DNA of 64,000 nucleotides from CAZMVU01 sp964569295 (GTDB lineage: Bacteria > Hydrogenedentota > Hydrogenedentia > Hydrogenedentales > JAGMZX01). Positions within the stretch are counted from its first letter, which is position 1; each line of letters begins with the position of its first letter. Made by a program: the position numbers and the translations under genes. Below the pieces are notes generated by a model, which saw only the letters and a list, made by a program, of their open reading frames with translations, was not told the origin of the DNA and ran no database searches. The stretch is from assembly GCA_964569295.1 (NCBI GenBank), contig CAZMVU010000001.1:124001-188000 (forward strand), in the 5' to 3' direction. This document shows, in pieces, positions 41,694-50,986 of this stretch.

Positions 41694-44114
41694 ATGTTGG
41701 GAAGCGCGTTACTCGTATGCGCCACACTGCTCACAGCACCGGACGCCTACTTTCAGGAAGCGGAGCCGGTCTGGGTGGAAGGCCGGGAAACGGAAAAGAA
41801 CCTGTCGGTGCGTTTTCGCGCCGCGGTTTCGCTCCCGGAGGAACAACCGGCCACCTTGCGAATCGCCGCCTCGACACTCTACCGCGCCTATGTAAACGGG
41901 GCATTCGCGGGCCATGGCCCGGCCCGCGCGGCGCATGGGCACTACCGGCTCGATGAATGGAACCTGGCGGAGGCGCTCGCGCCAGGGCCGAATGTGGTGG
42001 CGATCGAGGTGGCCGGCTACAACGTAAACAGTTACTACCTGCTCGATCAGCCCGCCTTCCTCCAAGCAGAAGTAGTATCGGGCGGTGAGGTCCTCGCGGC
42101 GACAGGCGGCGCTGCGGGGACGGCCTTCGAAGCATCGATCCTCGATGAGCGCGTCCAGAAAGTGCAACGGTTCAGTTTTCAGCGGCCGTTCATCGAGGTG
42201 TACGATCTCGCGCCGGGGTGGGACACCTGGCGCACGGCCCCGGAAGCGGATTTCCCCCCCGCACCACTGGCCAAACAGGCGGCCAAAACGTTGATCCCGC
42301 GCAACATGCCCTACGCCGAATTCATGATCATGCCGGCGCAGGCCCAGGTCGCCAGGGGCACAATGGGCCCGGTGGAGGGCGACGTCAAGCTTTGGAAAGA
42401 CCGCGCGCTGGTGAACATCGGGCCGGATCTCGGCGGCTACCCGGAAGACGAGTTGGACCTTGTGCCGTCGAACATTCTTCAGCACATGGAAACGAAGTCC
42501 CGCCACGCCCTGGGAAAGCCCTTCCACAAAGACCAGCTAATCGCGATCGAAGAAAACGATTACCACATCATCGACCTCGGGCGGAACCTGTCGGGATTCC
42601 CGCGGTTCACGATACGGTGCACCGAGCCGGTGCGGTTGTATGTCACATGGGACGAGATTCTCATGGAAGGCGACGTGAACTGGCGGCGCCTCGGCTGTGT
42701 AAACATACTCACCTGCGACTTCGCGCCGGGCACCTACGAAGTCGAGACTTTCGAGCCATACACCATGCGCTACCTCAAGTTCATCGCGGCGCAGGGCGCG
42801 TGTGCGGTGGCAGACATCGGCATGCGGCGCTATGAAAACCCGGCCACCCACAAGGCGCGCTTCGCCGCGAGCGACCCGCAACTCGGCGATATCTTTGAAG
42901 CAGCCGTGCATACCTACGCGCAGAATGCGGCGGATTTGTTCATGGACTGTCCGCACCGGGAACGCGCGGGCTGGCTGTGCGACTCGTACTTCATCGCGAA
43001 CGCGGCGCTCCACATCTCCGGCAATACGGTTATGGAGCGCGCGTTTCTGGAAAACTACGCGCAGGCGGCGGACTTCGCGTACCTGCCGGATGGCATGCTG
43101 CCCATGTGCTATCCGGCGGACCACTACAACGGCGTGTTCATCCCGAACTGGGCGCTGTGGTTCGTGGTGCAACTCGGCCCATACTCCGAGCGCAGCGGCG
43201 ACGAGGAACTCATCGAAAGGCTGAAACCGAAAGTGTGCGCGCTGTTCGACTACCTCGAGCCTTTCGAGAATGAAGACGGCCTGTTGGAAAAACTCGATAG
43301 CTGGGTATTCGTCGAGTGGTCGAAAGCAAATGAGTTCGTGCAGGACGTGAACTATCCGTCGAACATGCTGTATGCCAAAGCGCTGGCGACGGCGGCAAAG
43401 CTCTACGACATGCCCGCGCTCGCGGCGAAGGCCCGGAAAACGCTCGATACCGTGCGGGAGCAGTCGTTTGATGGCGAGTTCTTCGTGGACAACGCGGTGC
43501 GTAAGGAAGACGGCAGCCTCGAGGTGACGCAAAACCACTCGGAAGTCTGCCAATACTTCGCGTTTTACATGGGTGCAGCGACGGCGAAGGAGCATGGGCA
43601 ATTGCAGCAAACACTCATCGACGCATTCGGTCCGGACCGCATCGAGAAAGGGCTGCATCCGGACGTGCACCCGGCGAATATGTTTATCGGGCATATGCTC
43701 CGCCTCGAGTTGCTGTCACAGTGGGGTGAGTATGAGAAAATTCTGGAAACGCTCAAGGGGAACTTCCACCACATGGCCGTGGAAACGGGGACTCTGTGGG
43801 AGAACGACGGCGATTACGCGAGTCTGAACCACGGCTTCGCCAGCCACGCCGCGGTGAGCCTGTACCGTGACGTGCTCGGTGTGCAGATCAATCGCGCCGC
43901 CAAACAGGTGAACGTGCGGGCGCCGGCGATACCCGTGGCATGGTGCGAGGGCGCATTGCCCGTGGAGGGCGGCGAGGTGTTCGTGCGCTGGGAGCGCGAT
44001 GCCGGGGCGGTCGACGTGACCATCGAAGCACCGGCGGGCTTTACCTATTGCGCGCAGGCAGCGGACGGTATCGAGATAGGTGCCGTCAAGACGAACATCG
44101 CAGCCGCGCTGTAG
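41694..44114 (+). CDS. Secreted GH78-like alpha-L-rhamnosidase
   Basis: An 806-residue protein. It begins MLGSALLVCATLLTAPDAYF, a weak signal peptide. An N-terminal beta-sandwich with LRIAASTLYRAYVNGAFAGHG and DLGRNLSGFPRFTIR is followed by the catalytic (alpha/alpha)6 barrel. DCPHRERAGWLCD (about residue 418) is the GH78 signature DCPxRERxGW, with Glu and Asp acids implicated in catalysis. Later the C-terminal beta domain (NVRAPAIPVAWCEGALPV) closes it. GH78 enzymes release L-rhamnose from plant and bacterial polysaccharides. GGAGGGG is upstream of the ATG. Convergent with rsgA. Confidence 0.88.
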   Translation: MLGSALLVCATLLTAPDAYFQEAEPVWVEGRETEKNLSVRFRAAVSLPEEQPATLRIAASTLYRAYVNGAFAGHGPARAAHGHYRLDEWNLAEALAPGPNVVAIEVAGYNVNSYYLLDQPAFLQAEVVSGGEVLAATGGAAGTAFEASILDERVQKVQRFSFQRPFIEVYDLAPGWDTWRTAPEADFPPAPLAKQAAKTLIPRNMPYAEFMIMPAQAQVARGTMGPVEGDVKLWKDRALVNIGPDLGGYPEDELDLVPSNILQHMETKSRHALGKPFHKDQLIAIEENDYHIIDLGRNLSGFPRFTIRCTEPVRLYVTWDEILMEGDVNWRRLGCVNILTCDFAPGTYEVETFEPYTMRYLKFIAAQGACAVADIGMRRYENPATHKARFAASDPQLGDIFEAAVHTYAQNAADLFMDCPHRERAGWLCDSYFIANAALHISGNTVMERAFLENYAQAADFAYLPDGMLPMCYPADHYNGVFIPNWALWFVVQLGPYSERSGDEELIERLKPKVCALFDYLEPFENEDGLLEKLDSWVFVEWSKANEFVQDVNYPSNMLYAKALATAAKLYDMPALAAKARKTLDTVREQSFDGEFFVDNAVRKEDGSLEVTQNHSEVCQYFAFYMGAATAKEHGQLQQTLIDAFGPDRIEKGLHPDVHPANMFIGHMLRLELLSQWGEYEKILETLKGNFHHMAVETGTLWENDGDYASLNHGFASHAAVSLYRDVLGVQINRAAKQVNVRAPAIPVAWCEGALPVEGGEVFVRWERDAGAVDVTIEAPAGFTYCAQAADGIEIGAVKTNIAAAL

Positions 44115-44150
44115 CCCGCGCACGGTACTCCGGTCGGCCGGCGCGCGGCC

Positions 44151-45203
44151 CTATCCTCTCTCCGCTTCCAGGCTTGCGCGAATCCGCAGGTAGCTTTCGT
44201 AGCGGGCCCGGGAAAGCTGGCCGGCTTCAATCGCCTCGCGCACGGCGCAGCCGGGTTCGTGGGTATGCGTGCAGTCATTGAACTTACAGGCGGCGGCGTA
44301 TTCGCCCAGGTCGGGGAAGTACGTGGCAACCTCCGCGGGCGACACGCCCCACAGGCCCAGCGCGCGGATACCGGCGGTGTCGATAATACGGATGCCGCCT
44401 TCCAGCTCATACATGCGCGCGGCGGTGGTGGTGTGTTTGCCTTTTCCCGTGGCTTGGCTGACTTCCCGGGTAAGCAGGCGCGCGTTCGGGTCGAGGGCGT
44501 TTATGAGGGAGGACTTCCCAACGCCGCTGTGGCCCGAGAGCACGCTGACCTTCCCGCGCAAGGCGTCGCGCAGGGCACCGATGCCCGCGCCGGTCGCGCA
44601 ACTGGTCGTGAACACGCGGATGCCAAGATCGCGGTAGATCGCGGCTTCCGGCGGCTCGGCCGGCGCCACGTCCATCTTGTTGATACACAGTATCGGCTCT
44701 ACGTGACAGCCGTACGAGGCAATGAGGTAGCGATCGATCAGGCCGGGGCGCAACGGCGGATCAGCCACTGACGCGACAACGACGAGCAGGTCGACGTTTG
44801 CGGCGAACACCTGCTCCTCGAGGCGGGAATGCTCCGGCGCTTTGCGGCTGAGCTTCGAGCGGCGCGCCGCCACCCCGCGCACAAAGGCCTCGCCGCCCTC
44901 CCACGCGACAAGCACCTGGTCGCCGGGGGCGAGGAGGGTGGCGGTTTCTTCCTCGAGACGTTCGTCGATCTTACACAGCAATTCCTGGCCGTCAATCTCG
45001 ACAAAGGCCCATTTCTTGGAATGACTGACCACGCACGCGTTGGGGGTAAACTCCGTGGGCAGCGGTGGGCGTGGCGCATTGTCTGAAACCTTGGGCACGG
45101 CGCGCCGGTGCTTCACGCGGTCATGGGAAAAAGCAAATTCGCCCTGCGTTTCCCAGTCGCGCTCACGCACGAGCTTGCGCTTTTTCTTCCGCTTTTTCGC
45201 CAT
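44151..45203 (-). CDS. rsgA: Ribosome small-subunit-dependent GTPase RsgA
   Basis: About 350 residues, with an N-terminal basic stretch, then an OB-fold (FVEIDGQELLCKIDERLEEE), then a circularly permuted GTPase. The motif order is G4 (CINKMD), G5 (TSCATG), G1 (LSGHSGVGKSSLINAL) and G3 (DTAGIRALG). A C-terminal zinc site follows (CKFNDCTHTHEPGCAV). RsgA helps 30S subunit maturation. I chose ATG at 45203. An extended -10 element (TGCTATACT) sits so close upstream that the mRNA may be leaderless or nearly so; no clear ribosome site exists. Confidence 0.95.
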   Translation of the reverse strand: MAKKRKKKRKLVRERDWETQGEFAFSHDRVKHRRAVPKVSDNAPRPPLPTEFTPNACVVSHSKKWAFVEIDGQELLCKIDERLEEETATLLAPGDQVLVAWEGGEAFVRGVAARRSKLSRKAPEHSRLEEQVFAANVDLLVVVASVADPPLRPGLIDRYLIASYGCHVEPILCINKMDVAPAEPPEAAIYRDLGIRVFTTSCATGAGIGALRDALRGKVSVLSGHSGVGKSSLINALDPNARLLTREVSQATGKGKHTTTAARMYELEGGIRIIDTAGIRALGLWGVSPAEVATYFPDLGEYAAACKFNDCTHTHEPGCAVREAIEAGQLSRARYESYLRIRASLEAERG

Positions 45204-45305
45204 GGACACAAGTATAGCAGGAACGGGACATATCGGCTCACGGAGCCGCGCGCCCTTTTCACCCCGCCGCCCGTGCGGGCCAGTCGGTGTGCGTCCGGGT
45301 TCGCG

Positions 45306-46055
45306 TTACGCATACCCCCAGACCACCGAGGCTTCGCGGGCGATGCTCGGCGCTTTGGCGGCTGCAATGTCTTGCCGCAGCCGTGCGAGGCCGGTGCGTA
45401 ACTCCTCATCGGGGATGAGGTCATACGTGGAGATAAACTTGTCAGCGATCCACTGCGCATATTCCTCATCCACAGGGCGAGGTGGTCCGACGCAGTGGTC
45501 TGAGCCCGCGTGATCAAACCCGGCCGCATTCAAAGCCTCGATCACCTCACCGATAGGTTGAAAGCGTTTGCCGTCGACGACAGCCAAACTCGGGAAATAG
45601 GCGTTTAGCGGATGGCTCTGAATAAACGTCTCGGGTACGGTGATAAAGGCCACCGAACCGTGGGTGAGCACGCGGCGGCATTCCGCGCAGAGTTGCACAA
45701 CGTCCGGGATGTGGTGCAAAACATAACTCGCGTAGATGAAGTCGAAGGCGCCCTCACTGAACGGCAGATGCATCCCATCACCGCGCACCCAGCGCACGGG
45801 CAGTTCCTTGGCGCGGCCCTGCGCCAGCATGCCGGCGGAGTATTCGAGGGTAGTCAGGGTGCAAGGGTGCGCTTCGAGGAAAGGAATGGTTTCATTGCCC
45901 GTACCAGCGCCAATCTCGAGCACCTGCTGCGCGCGCAAGATATTGGTATGGGTGATGAGTGCCTCAAAATAGGGGCCCGCCCCCGCGCGGTGCCGGTCGT
46001 AGTCCGGGGCGGCGCGGTCGTAGTCGTAGGAGGTTCCGGGGTCGGTGTGGCTCAT
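45306..46055 (-). CDS. SAM-dependent class I methyltransferase
   Basis: About 249 residues. VLEIGAGTGNETIPFLE is motif I (SAM glycine loop), LTTLEYSAGML the acidic loop, VRGDGMHLPFSEGAFDFIYASYVLHHI the motif II/III region, and CRRVLTHGSVAFITV the later strand. The C-terminal part (HCVGPPRPVDEEYAQWIADK) may set the substrate. The fold and motifs give no substrate. It lies between rsgA and glyS in the leftward run. Confidence 0.85.
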   Translation of the reverse strand: MSHTDPGTSYDYDRAAPDYDRHRAGAGPYFEALITHTNILRAQQVLEIGAGTGNETIPFLEAHPCTLTTLEYSAGMLAQGRAKELPVRWVRGDGMHLPFSEGAFDFIYASYVLHHIPDVVQLCAECRRVLTHGSVAFITVPETFIQSHPLNAYFPSLAVVDGKRFQPIGEVIEALNAAGFDHAGSDHCVGPPRPVDEEYAQWIADKFISTYDLIPDEELRTGLARLRQDIAAAKAPSIAREASVVWGYA

Positions 46056-46112
46056 GATTTTGGGCACTCCCTTTGTACGGCTCCCGGGGACGCTCGCCCT
46101 CCCGATGGCGGC

Positions 46113-47408
46113 TCAATCCCGCTCGAAGCTCACCCGCTTCTCGATCCAGCCGGCGACTTCGTCCATCGGCATGCGCACTTGCTCGGTGGTGTCGCGATCA
46201 CGGACCGTGACGGTATGGTCTTCCTTCGTGTCGAAATCGACGCAAATGCAGTAGGGCGTGCCGATTTCGTCCTGCCGGCGATAGCGCCGCCCGATAGCGC
46301 CGGACTGGTCGTAGAACGTATTGAACTTCTTGCGCAGCTTCTTCTCGAAGCCGGCGGCGATTTCCGCGAGGCCTTCTTTCTTCACAAGCGGGAGCACTGC
46401 GGCCTTGATGGGCGCCAGGCGCGGGTGCAGCTTCATGACGACCCGCTTCTCGCCGCCGATCTCGTCTTCCTCGTAGGCATCGCACAACACGGCCAACGTA
46501 GTGCGGTCGGCGCCCGCGGACGGTTCGATAACAGTCGGGAAAAAGCGCTCGTTCTTTTCCTGGTCGAAGAACTTGAGGTCCTTGCCAGAATGGTTCGAGT
46601 GCTGGGTAAGGTCGTAGGTGCCGCGGTTGGCCAACCCCTGCAACTCGCCCCAGCCGAAGGGGAATTCATACTCCACGTCAACCGTGCGTTTCGAGTAATG
46701 GGCCAGGCTTTCTTTCGGGTGCTCGAACCAACGGAGGTTCTGCTGCGCGATGCCAAGGCTGAGGTACCAGTCCCAAATCAGCGCTTGCCACTCCTCGAAC
46801 ACCCGCTCCTCGTCTTCCTCGCGGCAGAAGTATTCGATCTCCATCTGCTCGAATTCGCGGCTTCGGAAGATGAAATTGCGCGGGTTTACCTCGTTGCGGA
46901 AGCTCTTGCCGATCTGGGCAATACCGAAGGGGATCTTCACCCGGTACGAGCTGTAAATGTCCTTGAAATCGACGAAAATGGACTGGCAGGTTTCCGGCCT
47001 CAGGTAGGTGTGGACCGCCGTGTCGTCGCTCACGCCAAGACTGGTCTTCAGCATCGAGTTGAACGCCCGCGGTTCCGTGAGCTCACCCCCACAGTCCGGG
47101 CAGTGGTCCGTCTCGAGATGGTCTTCGCGGAAGCGGTGTTTGCACTCCTTGCAGTCCACGAGCATATCGTGAAACGCCTCGACGTGCCCGCTGGCCACCC
47201 ACACATCCGGGTGCATGATGATCGAGGCGTCGAGGCCCACCATGTCATCACGCAACTGGACGAAGAAGTACCACCAGTCGTTCTTCAGGTTGCGCTTCAG
47301 TTCGACACCGAGGGGGCCAAAATCCCAGCAGCCGTTTACGCCGCCATAGATGCCGCTCGATTGGAAAATGAATCCTTTGCGTTTGCAAAGACTGACCAGC
47401 TTGTCCAC
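46113..47408 (-). CDS. glyS: Glycyl-tRNA synthetase (dimeric class II type)
   Basis: A 431-residue class II synthetase of the single-chain (alpha2) type. It begins VDKLVSLCKRKGFIFQSSG at a GTG with AGGAG six bases upstream. YGGVNGCWDFGPLGVELKRN is motif 1, a zinc-like insertion CKECKHRF...HCPDCGGEL follows, RPETCQSIFVDFK and FRNEVNPRNFIFRSREFEQME form motif 2, and PSAGADRTTLAVL with RYRRQDEIGTPYCI (anticodon domain) complete it. It charges tRNA-Gly. Bacteria with this type lack the alpha2-beta2 GlyRS. The gene is within a leftward run of housekeeping genes. Confidence 0.95.
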   Translation of the reverse strand: MDKLVSLCKRKGFIFQSSGIYGGVNGCWDFGPLGVELKRNLKNDWWYFFVQLRDDMVGLDASIIMHPDVWVASGHVEAFHDMLVDCKECKHRFREDHLETDHCPDCGGELTEPRAFNSMLKTSLGVSDDTAVHTYLRPETCQSIFVDFKDIYSSYRVKIPFGIAQIGKSFRNEVNPRNFIFRSREFEQMEIEYFCREEDEERVFEEWQALIWDWYLSLGIAQQNLRWFEHPKESLAHYSKRTVDVEYEFPFGWGELQGLANRGTYDLTQHSNHSGKDLKFFDQEKNERFFPTVIEPSAGADRTTLAVLCDAYEEDEIGGEKRVVMKLHPRLAPIKAAVLPLVKKEGLAEIAAGFEKKLRKKFNTFYDQSGAIGRRYRRQDEIGTPYCICVDFDTKEDHTVTVRDRDTTEQVRMPMDEVAGWIEKRVSFERD

Positions 47409-47518
47409 AACCTGCTCCTGCCTGCCTGCTTGCTTGTTTGGACGGGTACACGACGCCGCCCTGCGGTGTTGGAAGGAAAGATGAAAGGCCGTATTTTAGG
47501 CGGGCGCAGCCGGGCATG

Positions 47519-49264
47519 TCAAAATGCGGGCGGGGTCCACGCGCGCAGGCGTCCGGTTCGTTTGTCGAAGTGCAGCCAGACATAGTCCGGATGTTCGAGG
47601 GAGTGGGCAAAAGTAAAGCGCACGCGCGCCGGCCAGCCCTCGGCGGTCGCCTCTTCGATCTGTATCTCGAGACCCGGCAACGCAAAACGATCACCCGGCG
47701 CCACCGGATGCGCACGCTCGCGGGCCAGGAACCAGCCGGCGCCGTGTGTCACGCGCAATGTGAGGGTACGGGAGCCCGTGCGTGCAATCGCCACCGCGCC
47801 CATCACGCCGGTATTGGGGGCAAGGCTGTGCACGTGACGCGGAACGGGCAGGCCATCGGCCTTGCGGATAAGCGGCAGGTAGCTGCCGAAAAAGGCCACC
47901 GGTATGTCGAGCAATACCACGGTCTTTTCTGCGGCGTCTTCGCACAGAGGCGCCCCGCGCAAAATGGTGTTCATTCCATTGCCGAAAACACCGAAAGCCG
48001 CTGTCCGCACAGGCAATACCCATGCCGCCAGGACAAGGTGCATGCCCAGGAGCGCCCATACACCGGCGTGGCGGAAACGCAGCCACGGGCGCGGCGCCTC
48101 CGCATTCGAGGCGCGGGCAACCCACGCCACATAGCGTGTTATCAGGCCGAAGGCGCCGATACCGGTGAAGAGGAGCAGGCGGTCGCTGGGAAAGGTGGCG
48201 CAGATGGGCACGAAAGAGAGCAGCATACCCAGCGCCCAGAAACGGGCGATGGCATCGCGCCGAAGACATGGCCATACGAGCCACAAAACCGCCACGAAAA
48301 GCACCAGACCAGCGGCAGTCATGGCGAGTTGCACAGTGCCTGGCATCAGTACATGGATATCGGCAGGGGGGCCGGCCCATTGCCCGAGAAAGAGCACCGG
48401 ACCACGCACAAACAAGGCACGCACGAACGTGGCCGGCGCCATCAGCGGGTCGTTGTACAGTTCGGCCCCGTGAATGCCGTGGCCAAGCAGGCGGTAGACA
48501 ATACGCCAGCCGATAATGACCACGGCGTACGGGGCGAGGGACAGAAGGCGGTGCCGGCGGGAGCCGTGGTCTACGAAGACGGCGTAGGCGAAAAGATACG
48601 CCGCTGTGGCAATACCCGCTTCTTTCGAGAGCAGGCTTGCCCCCAACATGACCCCGGCAAGCAGGGCATACGGTGCGCGGCGGGTTTCGCGCCAGCGAAT
48701 ATGCGCAATAAGGGCGGTGATACCCAAGGCAAGGGCGATGAGGCCGTTGCGGTTCGCAATCCAGCCGGCGGGCATCGCGTGGGCATCTTCCACGGCGAAC
48801 AGAAGGACCGCCAGCCCCGCGGCCCAACCCGCGCCCATGACACGCCGGTAGAGCACGCCGGCCAACACCGTGCACATGCCAAGCCACAGCAGGCTGTGGG
48901 CATGCATGAGGCGCGCACTATCCGGCCAGAGGGCATAATCGAGTTGATGAGTCCAAACGGAAACCGGGCGCCAGAACGATATTACGAGATCGTCCTGCGT
49001 CCACCAGGGGAGAAAGCCGGTATCGCGCAGCGCGCGCGTTTCAGCGGGAACGCCGCGCACAAATGCGAAGAGCCCACTGCGGCTGTGGCTGAACCCCAAC
49101 TCCCCCCCTTCGCCGAGTAATACAAGCCGGTGGAGCCAGTCGTCGATGCAAAAACCAAAGAAGAGTGCCGGCGACGCCAGGAGGATGGCCAGCAATGCGG
49201 CCAGCCACGGCATGCGCGGCGAAGCCAGGGCGGACCGTGCACGGCGCAGGCTTGACGTCATCAT
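47519..49264 (-). CDS. Polytopic membrane protein, GT-C glycosyltransferase-like
   Basis: A 581-residue protein. After MMTSSLRRARSALAS there is a first helix (PWLAALLAILLASPALFFGF) followed at once by CIDDWLHRLVL, where the Asp-Asp after the first helix recalls GT-C transferases. Ten or so helices follow, including WLGMCTVLAGVLYRRV, ALALGITALIAHI, LFLGQWAG and LVLFVAVLWLVWPCL, with a roughly 150-residue soluble C-terminus. I infer a lipid-linked-sugar transferase or related membrane enzyme, but not with certainty. It is just upstream of glyS in the leftward run. Confidence 0.6.
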   Translation of the reverse strand: MMTSSLRRARSALASPRMPWLAALLAILLASPALFFGFCIDDWLHRLVLLGEGGELGFSHSRSGLFAFVRGVPAETRALRDTGFLPWWTQDDLVISFWRPVSVWTHQLDYALWPDSARLMHAHSLLWLGMCTVLAGVLYRRVMGAGWAAGLAVLLFAVEDAHAMPAGWIANRNGLIALALGITALIAHIRWRETRRAPYALLAGVMLGASLLSKEAGIATAAYLFAYAVFVDHGSRRHRLLSLAPYAVVIIGWRIVYRLLGHGIHGAELYNDPLMAPATFVRALFVRGPVLFLGQWAGPPADIHVLMPGTVQLAMTAAGLVLFVAVLWLVWPCLRRDAIARFWALGMLLSFVPICATFPSDRLLLFTGIGAFGLITRYVAWVARASNAEAPRPWLRFRHAGVWALLGMHLVLAAWVLPVRTAAFGVFGNGMNTILRGAPLCEDAAEKTVVLLDIPVAFFGSYLPLIRKADGLPVPRHVHSLAPNTGVMGAVAIARTGSRTLTLRVTHGAGWFLARERAHPVAPGDRFALPGLEIQIEEATAEGWPARVRFTFAHSLEHPDYVWLHFDKRTGRLRAWTPPAF

Positions 49265-49468
49265 GGCCGCAGCGCAAGGGGCCGGCGCCCCGTGCCTCTG
49301 CCCTGGCTGATACCGGAAACGCGCCTCTCCATGGGGTTCTCCCGAGCGTGAAACGGCTTAACAGCAGCGCGTGCAAGGCCATTCAACACCCCAACGCCGC
49401 GCGCCCATCGCGCGCACCCCCGTGCCAGAGAACCACGGTCAGCACGCCGCAAGGAACAACACATGGCG

Positions 49469-50257
49469 TCACAGGCGCTTAAGGCCAAATCCACCCCCGA
49501 TCTCGATCACGCTGCCCGTCGAGTACGGGAAGTACCCTTCAGCCAATGCTGCCACCGCCTTGCCGCAGTCTTCGGGCGTGCCCCAGCGCTTCTGGACAAG
49601 CAGGCCCTCCTCGATGAGCTTGTCGTACTTCGCCTGCACAGCGCTGGTCATATCGGTCGCGATAATGCCGGGACGCACGTCGTACACATTTATCCCGTAT
49701 TCCCCGAGCCGCACGGCGTAGTTCATGGCAGCCATGGAGAGCCCTGCCTTGCTAATGCAGTACTCGGCCCGATTCGGGCTTGCGGTATCTGACGAAATGC
49801 TGGTGATGAAAATAATCGAAGGCGTGGTCTCGCGCCCTTCTTCAATCTGCTCGATCATGCGCACGGCCACATCCTGCGTAAGGAAGAAGGGACCCCGCAT
49901 GTTGATATTGATAAGCCGGTCGAAGCTCTCCTCTGTCGTGTCAAGAATGTCGAGCCGCTCGAGCGGCGCCACCCCGGCGTTATTCACGAGCACATCAATG
50001 GCGCCAAAGGCCTCGAGCGTCTCGTCGATCCAGCGGGCGTGGTCACCACGTACCGCGATATTGCCGGTTACCGGCAAGAAGGACACGCCCAATTCCTCGA
50101 CGCGCTCCTTCACTTCGTACAGTCCCGTTTCCCGGTTTGCCGGGTCGGCCTTGGTCGCCGCGCCGGCAACATCGTAACCGTGTCGCGCCAGCGCAATGGC
50201 GATACCCCGCCCTATTCCCCGGCTGGCGCCTGTGACAAATGCCGTGCCTTTACCCAT
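49469..50257 (-). CDS. Short-chain dehydrogenase/reductase (3-ketoacyl-ACP reductase-like)
   Basis: A 262-residue SDR. The NAD(P) motif FVTGASRGIGRGIAIALAR (TGxxxGxG) is near residue 9, NNAG is at 92-95, and the catalytic YCISK (Tyr 166, Lys 170) has Ser in ITSISSDT just before. The C-terminal GSVIEIGGGFGL is typical. The classical-SDR length fits. Substrate could be an acyl chain, sugar or polyol; the neighbours do not decide. ATG at 50257 has GGAG seven bases upstream (AAGGAGCAATC). The frame upstream of it is open but without a ribosome site. Confidence 0.9.
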   Translation of the reverse strand: MGKGTAFVTGASRGIGRGIAIALARHGYDVAGAATKADPANRETGLYEVKERVEELGVSFLPVTGNIAVRGDHARWIDETLEAFGAIDVLVNNAGVAPLERLDILDTTEESFDRLININMRGPFFLTQDVAVRMIEQIEEGRETTPSIIFITSISSDTASPNRAEYCISKAGLSMAAMNYAVRLGEYGINVYDVRPGIIATDMTSAVQAKYDKLIEEGLLVQKRWGTPEDCGKAVAALAEGYFPYSTGSVIEIGGGFGLKRL

Positions 50258-50386
50258 GATTGCTCCTTCCACATAATCGTTGACACCACGCCGGTTCAGG
50301 ATAACGGGAGTAGAACCTTCGTGCAACGTGTTGTTTTGACACATAAAAAAGCATAAAAAAGCAGGCGGCGTCACCATCAAACTCGA

Positions 50387-50415
50387 TTGTCACTTGTAAG
50401 TCCCTGTGGTATACT
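50387..50415 (+). promoter_or_regulatory. Strong sigma-70-type promoter
   Basis: TTGTCA (50387-50392) and TATACT (50410-50415) are spaced by exactly 17 bases. It reads right toward the receiver/hybrid-kinase genes. The transcript would begin around 50422, leaving a leader of about 160 bases before the receiver gene. Confidence 0.75.
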
Positions 50416-50459
50416 TAACCTGAAGTCATTAGAACCTCCATTGTTTAAGGTGCGTGGCT

Positions 50460-50522
50460 ATGAATAAACACCGCAACGTTCCAAGGACTCCCACGGATCA
50501 TGACAGCCGGGAGTTTCTTTGA
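50460..50522 (+). CDS. 20-codon leader ORF overlapping a hairpin
   Basis: ATG at 50460 begins MNKHRNVPRTPTDHDSREFL with AAGG nine bases upstream. It spans the hairpin ACTCCC/GGGAGT at 50487-50514, which is followed by TTCTTT. A short ORF over a terminator-like hairpin in a long leader is the layout of attenuation, but the peptide has no run of one amino acid. Confidence 0.2.
   Translation: MNKHRNVPRTPTDHDSREFL
50487..50520 (+). terminator. Weak terminator-like hairpin in the leader
   Basis: Arms ACTCCC (50487-50492) and GGGAGT (50509-50514) with a 16-base loop are followed by TTCTTT. A short stem and imperfect U-tract make it weak. It lies between the promoter at 50387 and the receiver gene. 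Confidence 0.35.
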
Positions 50523-50580
50523 TTCTGATACGAGGTCTTAACAACCTTATGTATAGCAGGGAACGGGTAAACAACACACG

Positions 50581-50943
50581 ATGTCTGTGAGCCGTGGACC
50601 AAAGAACTGGCAAGCGTTGGTGGTGGAGGACATGCCGGAGGAGCGCGAGTTAATCCGGCGCGCCCTCGAAAAGTATGACATAGAAACAGACGTGGCTGCG
50701 GATGGGGTGGTGGCGAATAACCGGAGGCGGGTTAAACGCTACGATATAGTCATCTCGGATTTGCGGATGCCGCGAAAGCACGGGCACCAACTTATCCACG
50801 AAATCCTCAGCGAGCAGAACCCGCCGCTGGTATTGGCGGTCACGGGGATAGTGGAACCACGGCTGATCCTGGATCTAATGCGCCGGGGTCTGCAAAATCT
50901 GCTCGGGGAGCGCAAGATAAAGGTTCGTGAAGCCGGGGGATAG
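50581..50943 (+). CDS. Receiver domain protein, C-terminally truncated
   Basis: A 120-residue receiver. ALVVEDMPEERELI gives the acidic pocket, IVISDLRMPRKHGHQLI the phospho-Asp and LVLAVTGIVEPR the Thr. After LILDLMRRGLQN the normal KP (Lys-Pro) motif and last helix are missing; the sequence reads LLGERKIKVREAGG. Loss of the Lys would impair activation, so this may be a broken or specialised receiver. No clear ribosome site precedes the ATG. It is about 40 bases before the hybrid kinase and probably co-transcribed. Confidence 0.65.
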   Translation: MSVSRGPKNWQALVVEDMPEERELIRRALEKYDIETDVAADGVVANNRRRVKRYDIVISDLRMPRKHGHQLIHEILSEQNPPLVLAVTGIVEPRLILDLMRRGLQNLLGERKIKVREAGG

Positions 50944-50986
50944 ATATTCTTGCAGTACATCCTGGCAAGACTCGGAGGGCCATTTT

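Noticed and set aside
45612..47585. Long plus-strand ORF of 657 codons
   Set aside because: It lies opposite the methyltransferase and glyS genes, and its sequence has no recognisable domain; the antisense frames of GC-rich genes often stay open.
47438..49120. Plus-strand ORF of 560 codons
   Set aside because: Antisense to the polytopic membrane protein gene; low-complexity, charged sequence without domains.
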